Source of the DNA: Rahnella sikkimica
GTDB lineage: Bacteria > Pseudomonadota > Gammaproteobacteria > Enterobacterales > Enterobacteriaceae
NCBI RefSeq assembly: GCF_002951615.1
Contig: NZ_CP019062.1
Location: forward strand, 3,658,001-3,722,000
Direction: 5' to 3'
DNA: 64,000 nt
The notes beneath the pieces are model-generated. The model was not told where the DNA came from. It saw only the letters and a list, made by a program, of their open reading frames with translations, and made no database searches. Every line of letters starts with the position of its first letter. Position 1 is the first letter of the stretch. Shown one piece after another: positions 55,581 to 64,000 of this stretch. A program made the translations under genes and the position numbers.

Positions 55581-56883
55581 TATTATGCAAAAAAATAAAA
55601 ATATAGAATCTTATGAAGATAAAACCATTATCGTCCAGAGGGTATTAGGTTTAGATGAGAACAGTAAAATAAGTATTAGCAATTTAATCGAGATTATGAA
55701 TGTAAACTTGCTTAATGGATTCATAAATACATTGCAGCAATATGCTTGTAGTAATAGTCGTTCTTACGTAAAAACCATAATTAATCATATGGTGCATTTC
55801 ATTAAGAACATACAGCCAGAAATCATTAATGATAAGGCAGTGATGCAATATAAAGATATCCACCCTACAAATTTACGGGTTTTAAGACCATTTATTATTA
55901 AATGGTTCGAGTTTGGATATCCTGGAGTTGATGAAAATGCAGTTGAGTTATTGAAACACTTCGATCTTACAATAAAGAAATTTGGGCAGGCAGTTTTGCA
56001 AGACGACCCGAATGAAGGACCACTAACTAAACATGAGCTTGATTCATTGATTAAAGCTATAACTAATGCGTATGGCAAAGGGGAATTATCATTATCAGAT
56101 TATGCGATATCGTTATTAATTAGCATGACAGGAAGAAGGCCACAGCAGTTAGTTCTGTTAAAATATAAAGATATTAAAAAGAAGAATATAAGTGGCGAAT
56201 TAACTGAATTCTTAATTAGTATGCCAAGAGTTAAACAACGAGATGTACAACAACAATATCGGGATATTGCTATAATCCCACACCTGGCTTCGATTATAGT
56301 TAAGCAAGCCAATGATTCAGTTGATCTTGTTGAGAAAGTTCTTGGCATGTCTCTTGATGATAAGGTTAAAGGAGAAATTCCTATATTTCTAAACAAGCAA
56401 AGTCTGTGCAAGTTAGAGAAAACAAAAAATATATTTGAGCTAACAAATAATGATGTTTTAAATGCAAAGCCTTCAATAGCCCATGCTGCATTAACTAGAA
56501 TAGTTAAATTTGAAAATTTAATTTCAAGCCGGACAGGTTTGTTACTAAAAATTAATCCAAGAAGACTTCGTCATACGATAGCGACACTGCTGGCTCAGGA
56601 TGGTCATGATGCCAGCGTCATTGCCGAATTGCTTGACCACTCTTCGACTTCAAGTGTTGGGATTTATATTAAGAACTTAGCCGATAGTGCAGAAAGGATA
56701 GATAATGCTGTTACAAAGCAACTTTCATTTTTAGCAGATATTTTTATGTATGGGATGAAATCGAAAAAAGACCTGGCTTTTAAGTTTTTCTCGAAAAATA
56801 TATGTCAAGCGCAAAATTCAGATTATCCTTGTGATCAATGTGCTTTTTTTATCCCATTTGAAGATATTAAGGATAACAGTTAA
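55573..56883 (+). CDS. gmtY: Tyrosine recombinase, GmtY/TnpA-like
   Basis: A 436 aa recombinase, second in the operon. The start at 55573 (MNNIMQKN) is preceded by aagga and overlaps the upstream stop; a longer frame lies wholly inside the preceding gene. Catalytic positions are Arg189 (SMTGRRPQQLVLL), Arg333 (RRLRHTIATLL), His356 (LLDHSS) and Tyr365 (VGIYIKN). At the first position of box II, where His is usual, Arg330 is found. A C-terminal Cys cluster (411, 420, 423) may bind zinc. Position before a 624 aa recombinase and a small partner fits GmtY; the symbol rests on that synteny. Confidence 0.72.
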   Translation: MNNIMQKNKNIESYEDKTIIVQRVLGLDENSKISISNLIEIMNVNLLNGFINTLQQYACSNSRSYVKTIINHMVHFIKNIQPEIINDKAVMQYKDIHPTNLRVLRPFIIKWFEFGYPGVDENAVELLKHFDLTIKKFGQAVLQDDPNEGPLTKHELDSLIKAITNAYGKGELSLSDYAISLLISMTGRRPQQLVLLKYKDIKKKNISGELTEFLISMPRVKQRDVQQQYRDIAIIPHLASIIVKQANDSVDLVEKVLGMSLDDKVKGEIPIFLNKQSLCKLEKTKNIFELTNNDVLNAKPSIAHAALTRIVKFENLISSRTGLLLKINPRRLRHTIATLLAQDGHDASVIAELLDHSSTSSVGIYIKNLADSAERIDNAVTKQLSFLADIFMYGMKSKKDLAFKFFSKNICQAQNSDYPCDQCAFFIPFEDIKDNS

Positions 56884-58757
56884 TGAATAATATCGTTTTG
56901 TTTAAATCTAAATATTCAATAAATGTGGAGGATAATTATAATAACTTCATAAAATTTTGCCATTATAAATTGATTGGATTTACTCAAATTAAAGATTGGG
57001 ATAACTGTGTGTGGAAAGGAGTTACGACATTTCGGAAGATCGGCGTGGGATGTAAAAAATTCAGTTCTGCAGATGCAATGCATGACGAGTTTGCTAATTT
57101 TGCTAAAGCATACATTAAGTATCAACACTCACTAAAACCGCTAAAGAGCTATGGATCTGTGATGATGGCATTGAGGTGTCTTGAACAAGCACTTTTGCAG
57201 ATTTGTAGTAATGGTTTCATTTATAATGTTACAACCATAATTTTTGATGAAGCAATGCAAATCGGAAGAAAACATTTCAAGGGTAATGTTTTGGCACAAT
57301 GTGGAACACAGCTTGAAAGATTATCCAATTTCCTTTACGAACATAATCTTGTAAAAGCTGGCTATATAGCTTGGAAAAATTCGGTAAAACAAAAAGTTAA
57401 AAATAATTATATTCCAGTCATAGATGACTATCAAAGAAAAGATAAATTGCCCAATGAGTCTGCGTTATTAGCTATTGCAGATATCTTTTCAAAAGATGAT
57501 GATGTAATGAGCCAAAGAGATATGTTTACAAGTTCAGTATTTGCGCTTCTCCTCTGTTGTCCAAGCCGTATTTCTGAGATTTTAGCTTTACCTGCTGATT
57601 GTGAAATTATCCAGCAAGATAGCAAGGGAATTGAAAGATATGCTTTGAGATTTTATTCAGTTAAGGGATATGGGCCTAATATAAAGTGGATTCCACAAGT
57701 TATGGTGCCAGTTGCAAAGAAAGCTGTCAGAAGGCTACGTCATCTCTCTCGAAATGCAAGGTCACTGGCTATATGGTGCGAAGATCACCCTGACGAGTTT
57801 TATCGACATGAACTGTGTCCATTGGTCGATGAAAAAGAGAAATTAACAGTTGAGCAGGTCTGCCATGCATTGGGATATCCTTTGCATGACAAAAAAGCAT
57901 GTATATTGAAAGTTAAAAGGACGAGTCTTGATGGCAATCAGACCTTCCTTAATGCAAGTGATTACGCATACACATTGACTGAACTATGGAAAATGATTCG
58001 TTCAGGATTTAGCCAAAATTTCCCATGGTTTGATAAAGAAAAATCTATAAAATATAGTAATGCATTATGTTTACTTAATGATAATCAGCTTGTTTTGTCA
58101 CGAATGACGAATATCTATTCTCTGTATAAACCTACTAAAGGATTCTTTTCCGTTGATATGCAATGGAAAGAAAGTCACGAGTATGGTTATAAAAATATCT
58201 TTGCTCGATATGGTTTCTTTGATGAGGAAGGAAAGCCACTACTCATTCGTTCACACCAGCCAAGACATCTTTTAAACACAATTGCTCATTACGGTGAAAT
58301 GTCGGAATTAGATATCTCAAAATGGTCTGGTAGAGTCAATGTAAATCAGAACCGTGTTTATAACCATGTTTCAGAAGAAGAGATGGTGGAAAAAGTTGGA
58401 ACTATTGATTTCCATGTAAATTCTTATTGCCATAAGGAGCCGAACTCATCTGCAGGATTAGCTGTGAACTTAAATGATCTTCAGCATGGAGCAATACACT
58501 TAACAGAACGCGGTTATTGTATTCATGATTATGCAATTCTACCTTGTGAAAAAATAAATCAATATATTGAGTCATACAATCACTTAAAAGAACTAAAACC
58601 AACTGATAAGAATAGGCTTCTAATCATCAGAGATAGAATAATAGAGTTCAAGAGACTAACTCAAGTAGCATTTGAAAATGGTGACTATGGTGCTGACAAA
58701 TGGCTCAAACATCATGATGCTAATTTGAGCATGATAAACAGTCTATTAGATAATTAA
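56883..58757 (+). CDS. gmtZ: Large tyrosine recombinase, GmtZ/TnpB-like
   Basis: A 624 aa protein whose middle and C-terminal parts form an integrase domain: Arg229 (CPSRISEILALP), His458 and Arg461 (SHQPRHLLNTIAHYG), Trp481 and Tyr493 (QNRVYNHVS). The size and order match TnpB of Tn554 (about 630 aa) and the GmtZ integrase. The ATG overlaps the previous TAA by one base, so translation is coupled. The long N-terminal region (residues 1-190) has no motif I can name. It probably acts as an obligate partner of the two other recombinases. Confidence 0.75.
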   Translation: MNNIVLFKSKYSINVEDNYNNFIKFCHYKLIGFTQIKDWDNCVWKGVTTFRKIGVGCKKFSSADAMHDEFANFAKAYIKYQHSLKPLKSYGSVMMALRCLEQALLQICSNGFIYNVTTIIFDEAMQIGRKHFKGNVLAQCGTQLERLSNFLYEHNLVKAGYIAWKNSVKQKVKNNYIPVIDDYQRKDKLPNESALLAIADIFSKDDDVMSQRDMFTSSVFALLLCCPSRISEILALPADCEIIQQDSKGIERYALRFYSVKGYGPNIKWIPQVMVPVAKKAVRRLRHLSRNARSLAIWCEDHPDEFYRHELCPLVDEKEKLTVEQVCHALGYPLHDKKACILKVKRTSLDGNQTFLNASDYAYTLTELWKMIRSGFSQNFPWFDKEKSIKYSNALCLLNDNQLVLSRMTNIYSLYKPTKGFFSVDMQWKESHEYGYKNIFARYGFFDEEGKPLLIRSHQPRHLLNTIAHYGEMSELDISKWSGRVNVNQNRVYNHVSEEEMVEKVGTIDFHVNSYCHKEPNSSAGLAVNLNDLQHGAIHLTERGYCIHDYAILPCEKINQYIESYNHLKELKPTDKNRLLIIRDRIIEFKRLTQVAFENGDYGADKWLKHHDANLSMINSLLDN

Positions 58758-58771
58758 AATAGGAAATTCAC

Positions 58772-59158
58772 ATGGCAAAACATTTGAGTAATAACGAGAT
58801 AAAGGCGATAACAAACATTATAAAAACTTGGGATGGAAAAATCACTTGGGATAAATTGTGTGAGTCAATACACAAGAAATTAAGCAGAACCATAACAAGG
58901 CAATCACTAAGTTCACATAATGAAGTTGTTGAAGCGTATAGAATTAAAAAGAATATACTAAATTTGAAAGCGTCTGATTTAAAGAAACCAGCAAATTTAG
59001 CTATTGCTGCACAGCAAATATTAAATCTTAAAGCTGAGAACGATGCATTAAAAAGCCAAAACAAAAGGTATAAGGAACAGTTTACACGTTGGCAGTATAA
59101 TGCTTACAGGCATGGTGTTTCACCTGAGAACTTGAATCAACCATTTAATCAAAAGTAA
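58772..59158 (+). CDS. gmtX: Small recombinase partner, GmtX/TnpC-like
   Basis: A 128 aa protein with an N-terminal helix-turn-helix-like part (KITWDKLCESIHKKLSRTIT, then RQSLSSHNEVVEAYRIKK) and a coiled coil (IAAQQILNLKAENDALKSQN). This is the plan of GmtX and of TnpC (125 aa), the accessory protein of Tn554 that influences orientation and efficiency of transposition. It starts 14 bases after the large recombinase with taggaaa as binding site. It completes the trio. Confidence 0.75.
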   Translation: MAKHLSNNEIKAITNIIKTWDGKITWDKLCESIHKKLSRTITRQSLSSHNEVVEAYRIKKNILNLKASDLKKPANLAIAAQQILNLKAENDALKSQNKRYKEQFTRWQYNAYRHGVSPENLNQPFNQK

Positions 59159-59297
59159 ATAATAATGATTGAGTTAGTATGATGATATTTTTGTTATTTA
59201 TTTTTGGATTGATAGTTTTTACCTATTGACAATTGCGCTAAAGCTGATAATTATTTAATTAAGTCAGGAAGACAAACCTATTGCAAGGATGCAATTT

Positions 59298-59720
59298 ATG
59301 AATAATAAAATAGATTCTCTAACAAGAGAAGAACAGCTAATCATGCTCATCGACAAATATATCAATGACACATATGACCCAGAAGATGAAATATATACAT
59401 ATAATTTATATCTGATCTTTGTTGGATATCATTTGAAATATTTTCAACCCCATGCTATTTACAGTGATTCTGTTAGTAATATTGATAATGTTATGCAAAT
59501 GTTTTGCAGCGTATTCAAATGTATGAAAAGTAACTTCATTAAAAAATTACAGAATAAAGAGGTCATTTTTGTCCAATTAAATGCACTTGTTGATTACATC
59601 GAAGGGAATCAAATTAGATTAGAGCAAGTATACGTTGAATTGAAAGCTCAGTATGAAAAGCGTGAGATAAGCAGAGGGATTCTAAATAAGGGAAGTGCGA
59701 GAAAGAGAGCAAGGTTGTGA
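59298..59720 (+). CDS. Hypothetical island protein, 140 aa
   Basis: I do not recognise this protein. It begins MNNKIDSLTREEQLIMLIDK, is mostly helical with acidic N-terminal and basic C-terminal parts (GSARKRARL) and has no membrane segment. The ATG at 59298 is favoured because aagga (59285-59289) is 8 bases away; the ATG at 59289 would overlap it. It lies 139 bases after gmtX in the same direction and ends at a clear terminator, so it may be read with the recombinase operon. Confidence 0.6.
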   Translation: MNNKIDSLTREEQLIMLIDKYINDTYDPEDEIYTYNLYLIFVGYHLKYFQPHAIYSDSVSNIDNVMQMFCSVFKCMKSNFIKKLQNKEVIFVQLNALVDYIEGNQIRLEQVYVELKAQYEKREISRGILNKGSARKRARL

Positions 59721-59730
59721 TGATTTAGAA

Positions 59731-59758
59731 AAAAAAGCTCCCAGAAGGGAGCTTTTTT
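59731..59758. terminator. Bidirectional terminator
   Basis: aaaaaagctccc and gggagctttttt form a perfect 12 bp stem around agaa. It ends the plus-strand row and also the convergent lipoprotein gene. Confidence 0.92.
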
Positions 59759-59772
59759 AAGGGAATTAATCA

Positions 59773-60093
59773 TTAATTGCCGATCACTTTCCAACCATCG
59801 TCAGTTTTGAGTAATCTAACAGGGGTAGTTCTGTTTTGATTGTTAATACTTATATCAGCATTGCATTTGTAACTTTTATCAGATTCTTTTGCACAATCAA
59901 TTTTCTTAACAGAGTTTAGCGTTCTAAGCATTGCTTCCGGAGCATTTGGGTTAATGGCTCGAACTGCAGAATTCCCACTCTCTATAGACTTGTTTAATGC
60001 ATTTGAAATATCATTTTCTGAGGGCTCGCTATCGCACCCTGCAAGCAGGAAAGAAGAAATTATGACTGCTGCAACAAAAGTATATTTTTTCAT
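59773..60093 (-). CDS. Small putative lipoprotein
   Basis: A 106 aa protein with signal peptide and lipobox (SSFLLAGCDSEP, Cys near residue 20), so it is predicted to be lipid-anchored. The +2 residue is Asp, the inner-membrane retention signal in enterobacteria. The two cysteines in IDCAKESDKSYKCNA could form a disulfide. The ATG at 60093 is preferred over a GTG at 60105. Function unknown; small lipoproteins near mobilisation genes sometimes act in entry exclusion, which is only a guess here. Confidence 0.7.
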   Translation of the reverse strand: MKKYTFVAAVIISSFLLAGCDSEPSENDISNALNKSIESGNSAVRAINPNAPEAMLRTLNSVKKIDCAKESDKSYKCNADISINNQNRTTPVRLLKTDDGWKVIGN

Positions 60094-60324
60094 TTTATTT
60101 TCCACATAGATATTTTTTAACCACGTTTAAACTTATCTCGATGAATCTTCGATGTTTACCAATCTGAAGTAAAAACGTTTGTACCGATCGATGGCTTACT
60201 TGTGATAGCTATAACCTATCAACAATAAATTATCGATCTGTTAAACCGATCAATCAATCTCGTGAAATCAATGGATTAATCCCTGCTTTCGATATGGTTG
60301 CTTTCAGGCCGATGAAATTGGTTG
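60094..60324. other. Intergenic region with scattered GATC-containing repeats
   Basis: No gene can be supported. The stretch holds several related short sequences (taccgatcgat, ttatcgatctg, aaccgatcaat) and an inverted repeat gatag/ctatc. It lies between the lipoprotein promoter and the relaxase 3' end. The repeats could be regulatory, but they are short and irregular. Confidence 0.35.
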
Positions 60325-61734
<1,410 letters not shown>

Positions 61735-62296
61735 CGGGGTTGCTCCATATGTCAGCGCTTAGAAGGTTCTGGCGAAGCTCTGCTAATTGCCGATTAACAG
61801 CGAACAATTCTGTATGGGTAAGCTTGCTATCTTTGCTTTTACTATCTATATGGAGAGCAATACGATTTAGCTTTTGTGATATTTCCGATAGAGCTTTCCA
61901 GGCATTTAAATTAATAGCAGGTATGATGGGCGGTATTTTTTGAAGTGATGCCATGCGAAGCCATTCACCTTTTTTATAAGAGCCTCGTTTTACTTCCAGT
62001 ATTTGCAGTTCTTCAACATTAAGTCTTACACTAACGCAATAGCTTCTTAACGCTTCGGTAGGCATTTTTTTTGAGTTAAACGCTCCCCTGCATGAAGATC
62101 GCGACAGATCTATTTTCGATGTATTTTTTATTTCATTCATATAAACTCCATTTTATAGTAATGATTAAAGCTATTTGATTACGATAAACATATTCCTTAT
62201 GTTTTCATATATATAACTTTTATATAATGGATGAAAAGATTGTCAATAGCTTCGCTGACGATTTTGAATTCTCTTTTTCAACCGAAGGGCAGAAAA

Positions 62297-62350
62297 AGCA
62301 AGGCAACTCTTAGAAGCGAGAGCAGCAGCTTCGGAGAGTTAGCCCTTGCT
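62297..62350. other. Candidate origin of transfer (oriT)
   Basis: Nested inverted repeats lie about 155 bp upstream of mobC: outer imperfect arms agcaaggcaactct (62297-62310) and agagttagcccttgct (62335-62350), inner arms gaagc (62313-62317) and gcttc (62328-62332). Position in front of divergent mobC and the local higher GC in an A+T-rich region fit an oriT. The nic site cannot be assigned by eye. The rest of 62141-62419 contains only A+T-rich promoter-like sequence. Confidence 0.55.
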
Positions 62351-62419
62351 TATCTCACTGTACAGGTCTTTGTTAAATAGAGTAGAATATATATTCTATA
62401 ATTAACTGAGGAGTTTGTG

Positions 62420-63601
62420 ATGCAAAGAGATCAAAGAAGGAGGGTTATATATTGCTTGCCTTTTATTATTTGTGAAGACGATATATATTTTGGCCATGTT
62501 GTTATAAAACCAATAAGAAATATTATTAAGGATGAGGTTTGTATGGAACTCTTATCTGGTGAGGTTTTTGAAAATAATGGGTGTGTCATCGAAATTGATG
62601 GGTTTAAATCAGGGGGTTATTATGATAAAAACATTGACCTTACAATTGCATTTTCAATTGAAGCATTGAAAACATCATATTTTTATCTATCGCCATCATC
62701 TTCAATGGATATTCGTGGTTTTGTAGGCAATGAAACATTCGAATGTTTTAAAATATTTGAGAGATCTAAGCCTATAGCTAATCTTCATTTTGAACATAAA
62801 ATTCAAATGTCTAATGGCATGACTAATTTTAGCTTTAGTCTAGATAAATATTATAAATTCCGCTCTGAGTTTTTGAATAATTTCAGATTAAAAGTAAGGG
62901 ATGGTGACTTTTCTCACTTCAATATTTTTTATGATAAAACTCATGATGAAAGTATTCTTTCAATTTTGACGTTATATAACAAATGTTGGGGCTTATATTC
63001 AGCAAAAGATTTTTTTGATAAATCTTTGTATTCAAGGGTTAGTATCGAGGTGTTATCAAAATTAAAATATAATAACTCAAATAAATCAATACCAGAATCC
63101 TTTGGCAAATTTTTTTCAGAAATAAAGAAGCTAATAGAAACTCATAATTATACAGAAAAAAATGAAAAATTTTTATATGACATTTATGAGAATAAAATAA
63201 AGCCATGTTTTTATGTTATAAGTAGAAGAATTGAAAAGTATTTTCTTGATCTGGCTCGTGCAAGAAATGATATTGCTCATGAAGGAAAGGAGCATCCTTC
63301 TTTCTTTAATATTTCACCTTATTTGGTGTTTTTCCCTGTATTCTTCATTATCCTTTCTCGGAAAAGTGAAATAACCAACTCTGATATTTACAGATTTGTT
63401 TTTTTACTTGGGCTTTTTATGCACGATGTGAATACATGGGATAAGATAGATTTTAGAGAAATTCAACCGAAGCGAAGCCATCTGGATAGTTATTTAAATT
63501 TTGCAAGAGTGTTTCCTTGTTATTTAAAAAATGAAAATGAATCTGCCCATTATCTTTTGAAGGGGTTTATTAATTTTCTTAAAGATTCAGAAAGTTCATA
63601 A
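62420..63601 (+). CDS. HEPN-domain protein, ApeA-like antiphage candidate
   Basis: A 393 aa protein with a beta-rich N-terminal region (about residues 1-150) and a helical C-terminal part containing RARNDIAHEG, the R-x4-H HEPN ribonuclease motif (Arg282 to His287). This two-part plan and the motif context resemble ApeA, a defence protein in which a HEPN RNase causes abortive infection. The start at 62420 has gaggag 6 bases before; a GTG just ahead is too close. Codon use is strongly A/T-rich. Phage defence is inferred from family, not shown. Confidence 0.7.
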   Translation: MQRDQRRRVIYCLPFIICEDDIYFGHVVIKPIRNIIKDEVCMELLSGEVFENNGCVIEIDGFKSGGYYDKNIDLTIAFSIEALKTSYFYLSPSSSMDIRGFVGNETFECFKIFERSKPIANLHFEHKIQMSNGMTNFSFSLDKYYKFRSEFLNNFRLKVRDGDFSHFNIFYDKTHDESILSILTLYNKCWGLYSAKDFFDKSLYSRVSIEVLSKLKYNNSNKSIPESFGKFFSEIKKLIETHNYTEKNEKFLYDIYENKIKPCFYVISRRIEKYFLDLARARNDIAHEGKEHPSFFNISPYLVFFPVFFIILSRKSEITNSDIYRFVFLLGLFMHDVNTWDKIDFREIQPKRSHLDSYLNFARVFPCYLKNENESAHYLLKGFINFLKDSESS

Positions 63602-63742
63602 TCAATAGAAGAGTCATTTCATTTGGATATTTATACCTCACCCTATGATTTGAAACCATGATGGCTTATTTTAACAGAAAGCTTGACAATAAATACCAGA
63701 TTGCTATTAGTTTAGTGAAAACTTTTTATTTATGGGGGTGAT

Positions 63743-63994
63743 ATGAAAAACGATATTCATACCAAGAGGCTAATTAAATGCTCTAATTTTTTTTACATGT
63801 TGTTTAATTTTTCATCAATTATATATCTGATATACTCATCGGACTTTTCGCTTGCACACTTCGATATGGCAAATCCTTTAGAGAAAGCATTAACTCTTGG
63901 CATAATGCTTTCTATTTTCCTTTTACCAATAATATTATTAGCTAACTTGATGGTTTTTGATAATAAATCGAAAAAAAAGACTAGTTCTTCCTAA
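63743..63994 (+). CDS. Small two-span membrane protein, unknown
   Basis: An 83 aa protein with two hydrophobic segments (FFYMLFNFSSIIYLIY, about residues 17-32, and GIMLSIFLLPIILLANLMVF, about 53-72) and a short basic tail. gggggtgat precedes the ATG. It follows the HEPN gene by 141 bases in the same direction; the stretch between shows nothing else. Small membrane proteins are often partners in defence cassettes, but there is no direct evidence here. Confidence 0.55.
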   Translation: MKNDIHTKRLIKCSNFFYMLFNFSSIIYLIYSSDFSLAHFDMANPLEKALTLGIMLSIFLLPIILLANLMVFDNKSKKKTSSS

Positions 63995-64000
63995 GGATGT

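Noticed and set aside
54378..58757. Recombinase-in-trio (RIT) element
   Set aside because: RIT recombinases are three proteins of about 300-400 aa. The sizes here, including a 624 aa member and a small partner, fit the Gmt/Tn554 plan better.

Overview
The window is chromosomal DNA of an enterobacterium. Gene content, near E. coli-length proteins and the 1,542 nt 16S sequence suggest Yersiniaceae, perhaps the Rahnella/Rouxiella/Ewingella group; the genus is an inference. About the first 50 kb is ordinary core genome of moderate GC. The last ~14 kb is clearly more AT-rich and is a mobile island whose right end lies outside the window.

Core region. It opens with kup (potassium uptake, lacking its first few codons), then the ribose operon rbsDACBKR with two RbsR-type operators, the GntR regulator yieP and a complete rRNA operon (16S, tRNA-Glu, 23S, 5S, terminator) with P1 and P2 promoters. 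Next come mobB-mobA (molybdenum cofactor), yihD, srkA-dsbA (envelope stress and disulfide formation), polA, the sRNA Spot 42, engB, the sRNA CsrC, yihI, a 58-codon membrane ORF and hemN. The nitrogen-control block glnG-glnL-glnA follows, with a sigma-54 promoter and NtrC sites, then typA, yihX, yihY, dtd and fabY. On the minus strand lie yicH, xanP (with a PurR-type box), an orphan PTS EIIC gene, recG-trmH-spoT-rpoZ and gmk. ligB, yicG, a TetR regulator and a second fabF-like ketosynthase gene complete the core. Relative to E. coli, the rRNA operon joins the left flank of rrnC to the right flank of rrnA, and several blocks are rearranged.

Island (about 50.27 kb to beyond 64.0 kb). A four-gene operon encodes three different tyrosine recombinases and a small wHTH/coiled-coil partner. 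The last three fit the GmtY-GmtZ-GmtX pattern of Gamma-Mobile-Trio islands, which resembles Tn554 TnpA-TnpB-TnpC. Left of it are a treble-clef zinc protein gene, a two-gene module (wHTH protein with an RHIM-like QVG-x-x-N motif plus a zinc-ribbon protein), a full-length gene and a truncated relative flanking that module, and an AlpA gene broken by an amber codon. Right of it are a small hypothetical gene, a lipoprotein gene, mobC and relaxase genes with a likely oriT, a HEPN (ApeA-like) gene that looks like antiphage cargo, and a small membrane protein gene. The relaxase contains 45 perfect copies of a hexanucleotide coding for Pro-Ala.

The best candidates for something new are the RHIM-like module at 51.8-52.6 kb, the four-gene recombinase operon with an extra integrase combined with a MobC/relaxase cassette, and the giant Pro-Ala microsatellite.
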